Assembly: GCF_028640845.1 (NCBI RefSeq)
Contig: NC_080540.1
Location: forward strand, 279,821,524-279,885,523
Length of the DNA: 64,000 bases
DNA from: Ahaetulla prasina
Lineage: Eukaryota > Chordata > Lepidosauria > Squamata > Colubridae
Direction: 5' to 3'
Shown here: one piece after another, positions 35,801 through 43,774 of the stretch
Layout: each line of letters begins with the position of its first letter
How positions within the stretch are numbered: position 1 is the stretch's first letter
Notes under the pieces: model-generated
Told to the model about the DNA's origin: nothing
What the model saw: the letters and a program-made list of their open reading frames with translations, nothing else
The model's database searches: none
Made by a program: the position numbers and the translations under genes

Positions 35801-38800
35801 CGCTATGTGTGAACAGGGGCAGTGGTGGGATTCAGCCAGTTCGCACCACTTCAGGAGAACCGGTTGTTAACTTTCTGAGCAGTTTGATGAACTGGTTGTT
35901 GGAAGAAACCATTAGGGCAGAGAACCGGTTGTTAAATTATTAGAATTCCACGACTGAATAGGAGGCAATATAAATCTCCTAAATAAATAAATTACAGCTG
36001 GGAGAAATGTCTGGTGCCTACCATGTTTTACTTTAGCACTGGGACAACCGTTTCAATTTTCTTGACCTGCTTAATCTTAATTTGTTTTTATTATGTACAT
36101 TGAGATTCTGTAGTAATTTATCCTCAAGCAGTATGTTTTAACACTATGAATGTTGTACTCGGTTCAGGTTTTCAAAAATCTATTTTAGAGTGTCTACAAA
36201 CATTGTTCATAAAACAAATTGAAGCACTGACTTCAAATCATTAATTTTGGATCTTACATGGTTTGAAACAAAAATCCAGAGCAACACACACATACAACAG
36301 ACTCCAAAACAGCTTTCAACAATAAAGTTTACAGAGTTCCATGTAACTCACTTCAAGGTAAATACAGTGGGACTGTAAACTAGAATGAAACCATGAAACA
36401 TGGTTTTCAGAAAACGGAACAGTTGAATGTTAGCCAGGGTATTAAATTACTAAATTAACTTGCCTTTTTAAATATTCCCAACTGATAAATACATTTATCT
36501 GCAAATAGTGACTAATATAAATCTAATTTTGAAGAAGTGTCGTCAACCAGTTTAAGAAATTCACTCTTCATACCCTGCACTAATACCCTGCTGAGTGAAT
36601 TCAGCCATTCTGATTTGCAAATTATGGTTTACAGCAAGTCTGTTGTGTTACTTTAGGCAACTGTTTCTTGACAACAAACCAAGATTAAGGAAAACTAAGT
36701 AACAGTAACAGAGTTGGAAGGGACCTTGGAGGTCATCTAGTCCAACCCCCTGCTCATGCAGGAGATCTGTACTAGGGATTCGAACAGCCTAACTGCCGAC
36801 CTTTCTGATCAACAAGCTCAGTGTCTTAGCTACTGAGCCACCTAATCAGGCTAATATAATAATAAGTATAATAGCTGAATCCAACAAATCAACCTGCTTT
36901 TATAATTAAAAAACTGCTATCAATGTAAACTTTATCATCACCCTAAGGTAGAATTTTGAATAGCTTTTTTGGGGTGGGTGGGGAAGAAAAGGTCTTACCT
37001 GCTACTATCTCTTGAAGCAGTCTAGGCTGGTGGATAACCAGAAATTTGCTTTCCCTTACTTTCTGCCGCTTGGTGGGTGGACCCACACACATCAACAGAT
37101 CCTGGGGAGTGTTCTCACTGTCCAGTTTAAGAGCAGACACTCCCATGCCTGCGAGGAGATCTGAAGTCTTGCTGGGATGCCAGGTCCATGGGACACTTGT
37201 AGTGATGTTGCTCCCCAAATCTGGAATTTCCTGAAGATGTCTCCTGCAAGGATACAAAGGCCCCACATTTTACATGCAACCCATAATAGCTCTTCAGCCA
37301 ACACAGGAACGAGACTTAGTAGTAATAGCAATAGTACTTGGACTTATATACTGCTTCACACAGTGGTAAAATCTGAACCGATTTGCTACCAATCTGCTGG
37401 CCATGCATGCGCACTGCGCACCAAGTGTGCACTGCACATGTGCACCAAGCGTACACTGTGCGCGCACATGCACAGCAAAAACCAAAAAGAGGCTTGGGAA
37501 GGTAAGTAGAACAGCGAGGGGGGGGTCAGCTGTGCCACGTGATTTAGCTTTGCTAGAAAGCAGGATTTCCTGCTTTCTGGCAAGGCTAAACCACGTGGCA
37601 CAGCTGATCATCGGAAATACCAGTTCGCAGGAACCGGTAGCTTTTTTAATTACCGGTTCAACCGAACCAGTAGCTAACTATCAGTTCGCCTGAACCGACA
37701 GCTTTTTTTAACTACCAGTTCGACTGAACCGGTAGCTTTTTTTTTTTACTATCAGTTCGCCCGAAAAAAAAGCTGCCAGTTCAGGTGAACCGATAGTTAG
37801 CTACCGAACCAGAGCGAACCAGTAGCATTTCACCCCTGGCCTCACAGTTCTTTACTGCCCTCTCTAACAATTTAGAGTCAGCATATTGCCCCAACAATCT
37901 GGGTCCTCATTTTACCGATTTGGGAAGGATGAAGGATGAAAGTCCGAGTCAACTTTGAGCCACTCAGAATTTACACCTTAAAAAAATGATGTGACAGGCA
38001 CAAATAGTTGCTTCTCCTCCAGAAAACTGCTGAGGCCAGAGATTGTACTATTCTGACAGGATTGCTCAAAGATTTCAATAAATGCCAAGCATATCAATAT
38101 AGGAAGAATGATTTTGTGTGTGTGGGTGTGTGTGTTATGCAAGTTGGATATGCCAAAAATGATGATGATGATGATAATGATGATGATAATAATAATAATT
38201 TCAGAATTGGAAGGGACCTTAGAGGTCTTCTAGTCCAAACCCCTGCCCAGGCAGAAAACCCTACACCATTTCAGACAAATGGCTATCCAACATTTTCTTT
38301 AAAATGTCCAGTGTTGGAGCATTTACAACTTCTGCAGGCAAGTTGTTCCACTGATTAATTGTTCTAACTGTCAGGAAATTTCTCCTTAGTTCTAAGTTGC
38401 TTCTCTCCTTGATTAGTTTCCACCCATTGCTTCTTGTTCTACCCTCAGGTGCTTTGGAGAATAGTTTGACTCCCTCTTCTTTGTGGCAGCCCCTGAGATA
38501 TTGGAACACTGCTATCATGTCTCCCCTAGTCCTTCTTTTCATTAAACTAGACATACCCAGTTCCTGCAACCATTCTTCATGTTTTAGCCTCCAGTCCCCT
38601 AATCATCTTTGTTGCTCTTCTCTGCACTTTTTCTAGAGTCTCAACATCCTTTTTACATTGTGGCGACCAAAACTGGATGCAATATTCCAAGTGTGGCCTT
38701 ACCAAGGCATTATAAAGTAGTATTAATACTTCATGTGATCTTGATACTATCCCTCTGTTTATGCAGCCCAGAACTGTGTTAGCTTTTTTGGCAGCTGCTG

Positions 38801-41800
38801 CACCCTGCTGGCTCATATCTAAATGGTTGCCCACTAGGACTCCAAGATCCCTCTCACAGTTACTACTATTGAGCAAGGTACCACATATCTGGTACCTGTG
38901 CATTTTGTTGTTTTGGCCTAAATGTAGAACCTTACTTTTTTCACTGTTGAATTTCATTTTGTTAGATAGTGCCCAATGTTCAAGTCTGTCAAGATCTTTC
39001 TGTAATTTAAGCCTATCTTCTGGAGTGTTGGCTATTCCTGCCAGCTTGGTGTCATCTGCAAATTTGATGAGTTCCATATCTATCCCCTCATCCAAGTCAT
39101 TAATGAAGATGTTGAAGAGTACTGGGCCTAAAACAGAGCCTTGGGGTACTCCACTGCATACTTCCCTCCATGTGGATGTAGTTCCATTGAGGACTACACG
39201 TTGAGTGCGGTTGGTCAGCCAGTTATGAATCCATCTGGTGGTGGTGCTGCCTAACCCACATTTTTCTACTTTATCTAGTAGTAGGTTATGGTCTACTTTA
39301 TCAAACGCTTTACTGAAGTACAAGTAAATTATATCGACAGCATTCCTCTGGTCCACTAATTTTGTCACTTTGTCAAAGAATGCAATAAGATTAGTCTGGC
39401 ATGATCTGTTTTTGACAAACCCATGTTGGCTTTTAGTTATTATTTTTTTTGCTTCTAGGTGTTCGGTGCTTGATTATCTTTTCCAGAATCTTCCCTGGTA
39501 TTGAGGTTAGGCTGATAGGTCTGTAGTGTCCTGGATCTGTTTCCCCCTCCCTTTTTTTGAAGATGGGAACTACATCAGCTCTTTTCCAGTCCTTTGGCAG
39601 TTCCCCTGTGCTCCCGGATCTTTGAAAGATATAGTTCAGTGGTTCTGAGATTTCGTCTGCCAGTTCCTTCAGAACCCTGGGGTGTAATCCATCCGGTCCT
39701 GGTGATTTGAACTCGTCTAGGGTAGACAGATGTTCACTTATCATTTTTCCCCCTATTTTAACTTGTGTTCCTAATCGGTTTTTTGTGGTGCTGTTTTTGA
39801 TAGGTTGGATTGTTTTTTCCTTTTGTGTAAAGACAGATGCAAAAAATGAGTTAAGTAGATCTGCTTTCTCCCTGTTGCTTGTCACCTTCTTGCCACTTTC
39901 TCCCAGCAATGGGCCAATTGTTTCTTTGACTTTTTTCTTGTTTTTAACATGTTGGAAGAAGCTTTTTTTGTTATTTTTTACTTTTGTTGCTAGACTTTGT
40001 TCATTGTGAGCCTTAGCTTTCCTCACTTCATCTTTACAGGCTCCGGCTATTTGCTGATATTCTGCTTTAGTTATTTGCCCCTCTTTCCACTTTTTATATG
40101 TGTCCTTTTTGTCTTTCAATTTGTCAGATAGTTCTTTATGCATCCATGCTAGTTTCTTTTGAGATCTATTATTTTTCTTCCTCATTGGTATTGTGCTAGA
40201 CTGGGCTTTTATAATCTCACTTTTCAAAATTTCCCAAGCTTCTTGAGTTGTTTTCCCCTTGAAGATTCTCATCCATGGAATCCTTCTCAAGCTCTTGGAC
40301 GATCTTGCTAGAAACTTAGCCTGCTGAGACTGTGTTCTGCTTGAATAGATCCTGTAGTAAGAATTCACAAAGCAAGTAGCTCTGCTTTTCCAGAAAACTG
40401 CATAGTTCAGGGGTCTCCAACCTTGCCAGCTTTAAGACTTGTGGACTTCAACTCCCAGAATTCTTCAGCTAGCAAAGCTGGCTGAGGAATTCTGCGAGTT
40501 GAAGTCCGTAAGTCTTAAAGTTGCCAAGGTTGGAGACCCCTGGCATAGTTGGTATAACAAACACTGCCCTAATATGAAAGTAGTCAGATGTCAATAATTG
40601 AAGTAGTTAAGACTCAGAATCATTATTATTATGGAACAAGAGAGTGAAAAGTTCCAGATATGTTTATTCCTTACTTGACTAGGATGCCTTCATACATGAC
40701 TACATACATTACTACTAGTTCTTGATGTACAACCGTCATTGGGTCTGGAATTACAGTCAAATGTTGTTCTGGTCATTAAGATCAGCTTATGATCATGTCC
40801 AATTTTTTTTTTGCAGCTGTCATTAAGCAAACACCATAGTCCTAACGCAAACAGCTTCATCATTAAGCAAACATTGAAGTCATCAAGCAAAGTCACTGTT
40901 TGCAAAGGGTGATTATTGCCAGAAAGAGGAAGTAAATGCCGGTTTCCGACAAACAAAAAAGTTGTAAATTGCAGTCACGACCGTGGACTGTTGCAAATGC
41001 AGGCCAGTTGCTGAGCACGCAAAATGTGATCTCTTGGCGGTGTGGGAGCAGCTGTTGGAACTTTGAATCTGGTCACAAGTACCTTTTTTGGCGTATGTTC
41101 TGATTTCATTTATTTTTTACTCAACATGTTGTATGGAGTCAAACACTATAACTTAGAAAAGAAATGTATTATTTAACAATATGAGTAAATCAAAATAATT
41201 GTGGCTTTGGGGGCTTGTTGTGTGATGGATGAATTAAGCCAAGGAGATTTAGCTAGATAAATAGACTTATAGTAGCTGAATAGAATAGAGTAGAGTAGAA
41301 TAGAATATATAATACATATCTTTTCTTTTATGTACACTGAGAGCACATGCACCAAGACAAATTCCTTGTGTGTCCAATCACACTTGGCCAATAAAAAATT
41401 CTATTCTATTCTATTCTATTCTATTCTGTTCTATTCTATTCTATTCTATAACAGAACGGAACGGAACGGAACGGAACGGAACAGAACAGAACAGATAGAA
41501 AGTAAAAGATATACTGGATTGGGAGACTGACAGCTTGTTATAATTATCATCAGATACTGTTTGGATGGATGGAAGTCCTGCATGGAAGAATAAATCACCC
41601 TGTTTCAACAGAAGACAAGAAACAGTCTTTGGCTTCCATCTATTCATTTAGTCACCATTCAAAGTTATAAGGGCACTGAAAAAAGACCTATGACTGTTTT
41701 TCACTCTTAAGACCACTGCAGCATCTCCATGGTCATGTGATCAAAATTCAGATGCTTGGCAACCCATTCATATTTATAACAGTTGCAGTGTCCTGGGGTC

Positions 41801-42630
41801 ATGTGATCACCTTTTGCAGCCTCCTGATAAACAAAGTGGGGGGGGGGGGGAAGCCAGATTCACTTAACAACCATCTTTCTAACTTAACAACTACAGTGAT
41901 TCACGTAAAAAAAGTTGCAAAATGGGGCAAAATTCACTTAAGAACTGTCTTGCTTAGCAATAGAAATTTTGCATTCAATTGTGATTGTAACTGGAAAACT
42001 ACCTATATAGAGAACCAGAGGATGCCATTCCTGTTTACAAGAATATCAATGGACAAGTTGATGTGGTTGCACTCAATGGAACCTTTGAAAATATATAAAT
42101 GGACACGTAGCATCATTATACATCGATGCAACCTTTGGTATACAGTATTTCTTCATTCAAATATAGCATTTCCAAATACAGTTTAGCAACACCGTTGCAA
42201 TACTATGAGACCATTTCCCATCGGTATGTATATTTTCAACTGGATTCAAAGACCAAGAGAGACCCCGTATTCAGTCCATATGCACACCTGGACACGTTTG
42301 TTCCGGCATTGTTCAAATCCATGTGCTAGCAACGCCTATCCACCTGTGCCAACTGTGCATATGGAGAATGCGCCAGTAGTACCCCAACTTTCCTAACTTC
42401 TTTACACTTACCATGCAAATATTTATTATGCATAATCTTTGAGGATCCTCTGCAGTAAACAGATCTGCAGTTATAATCTGAAAAGTACATGCCCGGTTGG
42501 TGAATGGCACAGCATTTAGCCCAAACACCAAACGACCCGCAAACAAGGCGCGCAAAGCCAATCCCGCCGCTCCTAATCTTGGCTTCGCATCCGCCTACCC
42601 AGCTGCATCCATTTATCTTTACCTGTGCAT
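20591..42630 (-). CDS. SKP2: SKP2, S-phase kinase-associated protein 2 (F-box/LRR), complete split gene
   Basis: SKP2 is the substrate receptor of the nuclear SCF-SKP2 ubiquitin ligase that marks cell-cycle inhibitors such as p27 for destruction. Coding exons in transcript order: 42630-42623, 37243-36999, 34518-34401, 33804-33661 and/or 32861-32718, 31639-31505, 27097-26999, 25908-25781, 24103-24052, 23011-22904, 20804-20591. With one copy of the duplicated exon the product is 416 residues (human 424); with both it is 464, still in frame. It starts [15 protein letters not shown]; the F-box reads [15 protein letters not shown] with VCQRWHRLS; leucine-rich repeats follow ([49 protein letters not shown]); the tail reads [20 protein letters not shown]. 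All introns are GT-AG and phases close. Head-to-head with LMBRD2, tail-to-tail with NADK2. Confidence 0.95.
21192..21554. mobile_element. Tigger-like MITE
   Basis: Starts CAGGTGCCCTTGACTTATAA after a TA and ends GAGGACTACCT before TATA. Interior matches the other copies (GTTAAGTGATCTG, CATGTGAC, GATCACATGACC). Confidence 0.7.
21784..21970. mobile_element. Palindromic MITE with GAAGCTTCTT core
   Basis: Inverted arms: TGTCCCAAAGGTGCTTTTTC at the left and a near reverse complement ending TTTTGGGACA at the right, with CATCCAAGAAGCTTCTTC facing GAAGAAGCTTCTTGGATG in the centre. A second copy lies at 54611-54746. Confidence 0.8.
22904..23011 (-). CDS. SKP2: SKP2 LRR exon
   Basis: Acceptor TTACAG precedes 23011; donor GTAAGT begins at 22903. 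Encodes [20 protein letters not shown] and [16 protein letters not shown]. Confidence 0.94.
23130..23672 (+). mobile_element. Possible solo LTR
   Basis: A GC-richer block begins TGTGATGGACTGCAGG and ends GGAATCCTGACA, with AATAAAATGG at about 23600 as a possible poly(A) signal. The TG...CA ends and composition suit an LTR, but no target-site duplication or second LTR was seen. Confidence 0.3.
24052..24103 (-). CDS. SKP2: SKP2 LRR exon (52 nt)
   Basis: Acceptor TTTTCAG precedes 24103; donor GTAAGT begins at 24051. Encodes [18 protein letters not shown] across its splice junctions. Confidence 0.93.
24195..24563. mobile_element. Tigger-like MITE, eroded ends
   Basis: Interior shared with the other copies: CATTTAGTGACCGAAGTTAC, CACATGATCAAAATTC, GACAAGCAAAGTCAATGGG. 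The right end reads GTAAGTTGAGGATACAG. Confidence 0.65.
24665..25226 (+). mobile_element. CR1/L3-like snake LINE 3' end with (TTCTA)n tail
   Basis: Encodes the C-terminal end of a LINE RT protein in one frame: [40 protein letters not shown] and [13 protein letters not shown] before a stop at about 24918. The 3'UTR ends with CTTGTGTGTCCAATCACACT, TGGCCAATAAAAA and about ten TTCTA units (25171-25226). This 3' end is repeated at 41318, 43240, 43366 and 43775. Confidence 0.85.
25781..25908 (-). CDS. SKP2: SKP2 LRR exon
   Basis: Acceptor ACGCAG precedes 25908; donor GTGAGT begins at 25780. Encodes [20 protein letters not shown] and [20 protein letters not shown]. Confidence 0.95.
26559..26664. 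mobile_element. Short hAT hairpin MITE with 8-bp TSD
   Basis: Termini CCGAGGTCCTC and GAAGACCTCTG; flanked by TCCTAGAG at 26551-26558 and 26665-26672. Almost no loop remains. Confidence 0.9.
26999..27097 (-). CDS. SKP2: SKP2 LRR exon
   Basis: Acceptor TTTTAG precedes 27097; donor GTAATA begins at 26998. Encodes [20 protein letters not shown] then [12 protein letters not shown]. Confidence 0.94.
27348..27555. mobile_element. hAT MITE (CAGTGGTCCCCAACC)
   Basis: Left end CAGTGGTCCCCAACC and right end GGTTGGGGACCTCTG; flanks CTTTATAT and CTTTACAT match at 7 of 8 positions. Also contains GGCCACGGACCGG. Confidence 0.85.
27818..28289. mobile_element. Palindromic DNA transposon, second copy of the CCGTATTTTTCGGAG family
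   Basis: Left end ACCATATTTTTCGGAGTATA, right end TATACTCTGAAAAATACGGT. Interior closely matches 11997-12497, including GAAAACAAGAAAAAGAAATC. Confidence 0.85.
28646..29231. mobile_element. Tigger-like MITE interrupted by a hAT MITE
   Basis: Left part from CAGATAGTCCTTGCTTAATG; right part ends AAGCAAGGACTACCTG followed by TA. The two halves are separated by the hAT element at 28841-29081 with its own TSD. Confidence 0.8.
28841..29081. mobile_element. hAT MITE nested in Tigger-like MITE, 8-bp TSD
   Basis: Termini CAGAGGTCTCCAACCTTGG and GGTTAGAGACCTCTG; flanked by CACTAGAC at 28833-28840 and 29082-29089. Younger than its host. Confidence 0.92.
29250..29700 (+). mobile_element. L2 LINE 3' end, heavily 5'-truncated
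   Basis: Encodes [20 protein letters not shown] and [14 protein letters not shown], homologous to the C terminus of the ORF at 8561-10405, with an internal deletion before [11 protein letters not shown]. Ends with CCGCCCTGAGTCCTTCGGGA and an AATAAT tail. Confidence 0.88.
29977..30010 (+). mobile_element. hAT MITE left end, interrupted by L2
   Basis: CAGGGGTCCCTAACCTGTTG followed by GGCCACGG, a hAT terminus, then L2 sequence begins abruptly. Possible continuation after the L2 tail at 31226 (GTGAGGGGTCTGCAGCC). Confidence 0.6.
30011..31225 (+). mobile_element. L2 LINE, 5'-truncated with frameshifts
   Basis: Starts inside the RT domain (FSSYLSDRS then [15 protein letters not shown]) and runs to the C terminus in shifting frames (30056, 30501, 30733). 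The stretch around the YADD box (30195-30235) has lost bases. Ends with CCGCCCTGAGTCCTTTGGGA and (AAAT)n. Confidence 0.9.
31505..31639 (-). CDS. SKP2: SKP2 LRR exon
   Basis: Acceptor CTTAG precedes 31639; donor GTGAGC begins at 31504. Encodes [20 protein letters not shown] and [20 protein letters not shown]. Confidence 0.95.
31751..31960. mobile_element. hAT MITE (CAGGGGTGTCAAACTC), right end missing
   Basis: Left terminus followed by AAGGCCCGGGGGCCGGATC and GGCCCGCGGG; same family as 48947-49132 and 52659-53029. Cut by the Tigger-like MITE starting at 31961. Confidence 0.75.
31961..32380. mobile_element. Tigger-like MITE
   Basis: Begins CAGGAGTCCTCACTTAATGA and ends GGTCGTAAATTGAGGACTAG and CTG followed by TA. 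Confidence 0.75.
32718..32861 (-). CDS. SKP2: SKP2 exon, duplicate A (F-box to first LRR)
   Basis: Identical over all 144 nt to duplicate B. Encodes [20 protein letters not shown] and [18 protein letters not shown]. Donor GTAAAC begins at 32717. Its acceptor ends TTTAAG, weaker than the TTTTAG of copy B. Being 48 codons long, it can be kept or skipped without changing frame. Confidence 0.8.
33442..33468 (-). pseudogene. Truncated 3' stub of the SKP2 F-box exon
   Basis: The duplication carried only the last about 24 nt of the exon (CAGAGATGGCATCGCC) and its GTAAGT donor into the interval between the two exon copies. It has no acceptor. Confidence 0.8.
33661..33804 (-). CDS. SKP2: SKP2 exon, duplicate B (F-box to first LRR)
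   Basis: Same 144-nt exon, directly downstream of the intact F-box exon in transcript order. Long polypyrimidine tract and TTTTAG acceptor before 33804; donor GTAAAC begins at 33660. The junction with the F-box exon reads HRLSLDESLW. Confidence 0.88.
34401..34518 (-). CDS. SKP2: SKP2 F-box exon
   Basis: Acceptor AAAAG precedes 34518; donor GTAAGT begins at 34400. Encodes [20 protein letters not shown] and [19 protein letters not shown], the F-box that binds SKP1. The last part of the exon lies within tandem copy B. Confidence 0.95.
34925..35815 (+). mobile_element. Old LINE 3' fragment split by a hAT MITE
   Basis: [14 protein letters not shown] is encoded before 35052, and continues with [20 protein letters not shown] after 35568; this parallels the C terminus of L2-type LINEs ([15 protein letters not shown]). 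The 3' end reads GCTTGTAAGCCACCTTGAGT. The hAT element at 35053-35560 interrupts it. Confidence 0.75.
35053..35560. mobile_element. hAT-Charlie-like element with 8-bp TSD
   Basis: Left end CAGTGGTTCTCAACCTTTAT, right end CACAGGTTGAGAACCGCTG; flanked by CTCTGGAA at 35045-35052 and 35561-35568. The interior has repeated AGCGAT...GCCTGAAG units; no transposase frame. Confidence 0.9.
35816..35990 (+). mobile_element. hAT scrap inside LINE tail
   Basis: GGCAGTGGTGGGATTCAGCC through AACCGGTTGTTAAATTATTA is the left part of a CAGTGGTGGGATTC hAT family, inserted into the LINE tail that resumes at about 35955 (GACTGAATAGGAGGCA) and ends in TAAATAAATAAA. Confidence 0.55.
36702..36844 (-). mobile_element. 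Chimeric SINE: tRNA-like head with CR1-type tail
   Basis: Minus strand reads GGTGGCTCAGTAGCTAAGAC (A box), then GCTGTTCGAATCCC (B box), then GAGCAGGGGGTTGGACTAGA and GGTCCCTTCCAACTCTGTTA, which is the CR1 LINE 3' end. The head matches the SINE at 51191, whose tail is different. Confidence 0.8.
36999..37243 (-). CDS. SKP2: SKP2 N-terminal exon
   Basis: Acceptor TTGCAG precedes 37243; donor GTAAGA begins at 36998. Encodes [40 protein letters not shown] and the basic [13 protein letters not shown] stretch (a possible nuclear signal). Confidence 0.95.
37318..37975 (-). mobile_element. tRNA-derived SINE split by a hAT element
   Basis: GTAATAGCAATAGTACTTGG to CTGCTTCACA, then after the insertion GTTCTTTACTGCCCTCTCTA and CAATCTGGGTCCTCATTTTA: same family as the nested SINE at 51351-51581. 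The tRNA-like end is missing. Confidence 0.75.
37361..37838. mobile_element. hAT MITE with internal 40-bp palindrome, 8-bp TSD
   Basis: Left end CAGTGGTAAAATCTG, right end CATTTCACCCCTG; flanks GCTTCACA and GCCTCACA match at 7 of 8. Contains a 40-bp inverted repeat (37526-37565 and 37568-37607) and four short repeats built on ACCGGTTC and GAACCGGTAGC (37618-37810). Confidence 0.85.
38141..38203 (+). repeat. (GAT)n/(AAT)n microsatellite at CR1 end
   Basis: Mixed GATGAT and AATAAT run directly abutting the 3' end of the minus-strand CR1 element. Confidence 0.85.
38204..40362 (-). mobile_element. CR1 LINE, ORF2 almost complete from before RT to 3' end
   Basis: About 2.16 kb. The 3' end carries the CR1 signature GGTCCCTTCCAATTCTGAAA next to a trinucleotide microsatellite. 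Three frames together cover the linker region, RT and C-terminal region. The 5' end (ORF1 and endonuclease) is missing. Inserted in SKP2 intron 1, same strand as the gene. Confidence 0.92.
38261..40368 (-). pseudogene. CR1 ORF2 remnant with two frame breaks
   Basis: Frame 1 (40368-39433): pre-RT region with [19 protein letters not shown] and [20 protein letters not shown] single-base frameshift near 39465 leads to frame 2 (to 38577): [30 protein letters not shown] and an intact catalytic FADD in [12 protein letters not shown] second break near 38575 leads to frame 3 (38569-38261): [17 protein letters not shown] and [18 protein letters not shown] to the stop. The source copy must have been coding-competent recently. 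Confidence 0.88.
40408..40542. mobile_element. hAT hairpin MITE with 8-bp TSD
   Basis: Termini CAGGGGTCTCCAACCTTG and TTGGAGACCCCTG; flanked by GCATAGTT at 40400-40407 and 40543-40550. Confidence 0.93.
40715..41060. mobile_element. Degenerate Tigger-like MITE
   Basis: TAGTTCTTGATGTACAACC to AATTGCAGTCACGACCGTGG contains typical internal phrases (CATTAAGCAAACA, CAAGCAAAGTCACTG); ends eroded. Confidence 0.5.
41318..41497 (+). mobile_element. CR1/L3-like 3' end with compound (TTCTA)n-(GGAAC)n array
   Basis: CTTTTATGTACACTGAGAGC and CTTGTGTGTCCAATCACACT, then TTCTA units (41400-41447) that switch to ACGGA/ACAGA units (41452-41495). Preceded by a short TAGAA/TAGAG run (41279-41310). Confidence 0.85.
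41643..42006. mobile_element. Tigger-like MITE
   Basis: CATTTAGTCACCATTCAAAG to GTAACTGGAAAACTACCTA, with a (G)n run at 41838. Interior matches other copies. Confidence 0.7.
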
Positions 42631-42960
42631 GATGCTCAAAAAGATGATGCATGAAGAACGGGGATCTCCGATCCTTCGGCTTTCGCTTTCCCGCGCCTTG
42701 CCTTGCTCGGCTTTGTTGATCTAGTTAAATTTGCCGCAGCCCCGGAAACCCAGCAAAAAGAACCTCGCGCGCTCGAGCCGCCCGGGCTAACGTTCTCCTA
42801 GACCTCGCGGTGGCTCTCGGGAGTTGTAGTTAGTTCTTTGTAAGTGGGAACAGTTCTCGCGCACAGTCCTGTAGCAGTCCACGGCGACGTCTTCTTTAGA
42901 TTAATTGGAAGCAACGTCAATAAATATTATTCAGAGCAATCGTTTCCAGTTCCGGGAAAG
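42480..42960 (-). promoter_or_regulatory. SKP2 promoter region, CpG-rich
   Basis: GC and CpG rise sharply around the SKP2 start. Contains an E2F consensus TTTCCCGC at 42687-42694 (SKP2 is a known E2F target) and a ZNF143/THAP11-like ACTACAACTCCC on the minus strand at about 42816-42828. No TATA box. Transcription start not determinable. Confidence 0.65.
42623..42630 (-). CDS. SKP2: SKP2 first coding exon (8 nt)
   Basis: ATGCACAG followed by donor GTAAAG (42622 downwards). Joined to 37243 it gives [12 protein letters not shown], matching the known SKP2 N terminus. An upstream ATG 22 nt earlier is out of frame. Confidence 0.9.
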
Positions 42961-43239
42961 TGCGATCTGGGAGACAATTATTTGTAATAAATGCGTAAGT
43001 TCTATAAAATGCAGCGTCTATAAAATATCTATTCACTGCAAATAAAAAGTCAGCAATCAGTGCTGCGCTTTATGGAAAGCACTTAAGCCGATGTAAACTT
43101 TTAAGATGTTGCCAAGCTTGGGGAAAAAAAATCAAACCTCAACGGTGCAATGTTAGGCTTGTCAACTGAATCATAAACCAGGACGATCCCACGTGGGTAT
43201 AGGATTGCAACTTTCCTAGCAATCGCAGTTGGATTTGTG

Positions 43240-43365
43240 TAGCGCTTTAGAATAGAATAGAAAGAATAGAATTTTTTATTGGCCAAGCGTGGTTGGAAAC
43301 ACAAGGAATTTGTCTTGGTGCATATGCTCTCAGTGCACATAAAAGAAAAGATACCATTGAATTGA
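43240..43365 (-). mobile_element. CR1/L3-like 3' end with (TAGAA)n
   Basis: Minus-strand copy of the 25.1-kb LINE tail: AATAGAATAGAAAGAATAG, TTTTTTATTGGCCAAGCG and ACACAAGGAATTTGTCTTGG. Confidence 0.85.
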
Positions 43366-43770
43366 ATTGAATTGAATTGAATTTTTTTATTGGCCAAGTG
43401 TGATTGGACACACAAGGAATTTAAAAAGATTTTTAAAAAAAGAAAAAAAGAAAAGATACCTTCATCAAAGTACAACACTTTCAACACTTAATAATAGTCA
43501 TAGGCTACAATTAAGCAATAAGGAAACAATATCAGTATAAATCGTATGGATACAAGCAACAAAGTTACAGTCATAAATGGAAGGAGATGGGTATGATGAG
43601 AAGTTTAATAGTGCAGATTTAGTAAATAGTTTGACAGTGTTGAGGGAAGTATTTATTTAGCAGAGTGATGGCGTTCGGGAAAAAACTGTTCTTGTGTCTA
43701 GTTCTTCTGATGTGCAGTGCTCTATAGCGTCGTTTACAGTTGCATAGATCAGAGATTCGTACCCTATGAC
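43366..43770 (-). mobile_element. CR1/L3-like 3' end with (GAATT)n variant tail
   Basis: Adjacent minus-strand copy with tail unit TTGAA/GAATT instead of TTCTA (43354-43381), continuing into the LINE 3'UTR and the end of its ORF (GGGAAAAAACTGTTCTTGTG at about 43680). Confidence 0.85.
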
Positions 43771-43774
43771 TATC

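Noticed and set aside
42326..42652. 108-codon minus-strand frame starting at an ATG upstream of the SKP2 start
   Set aside because: Out of frame with SKP2 and reads through the intron 1 donor; the MHRRHLQ start fits the known protein.
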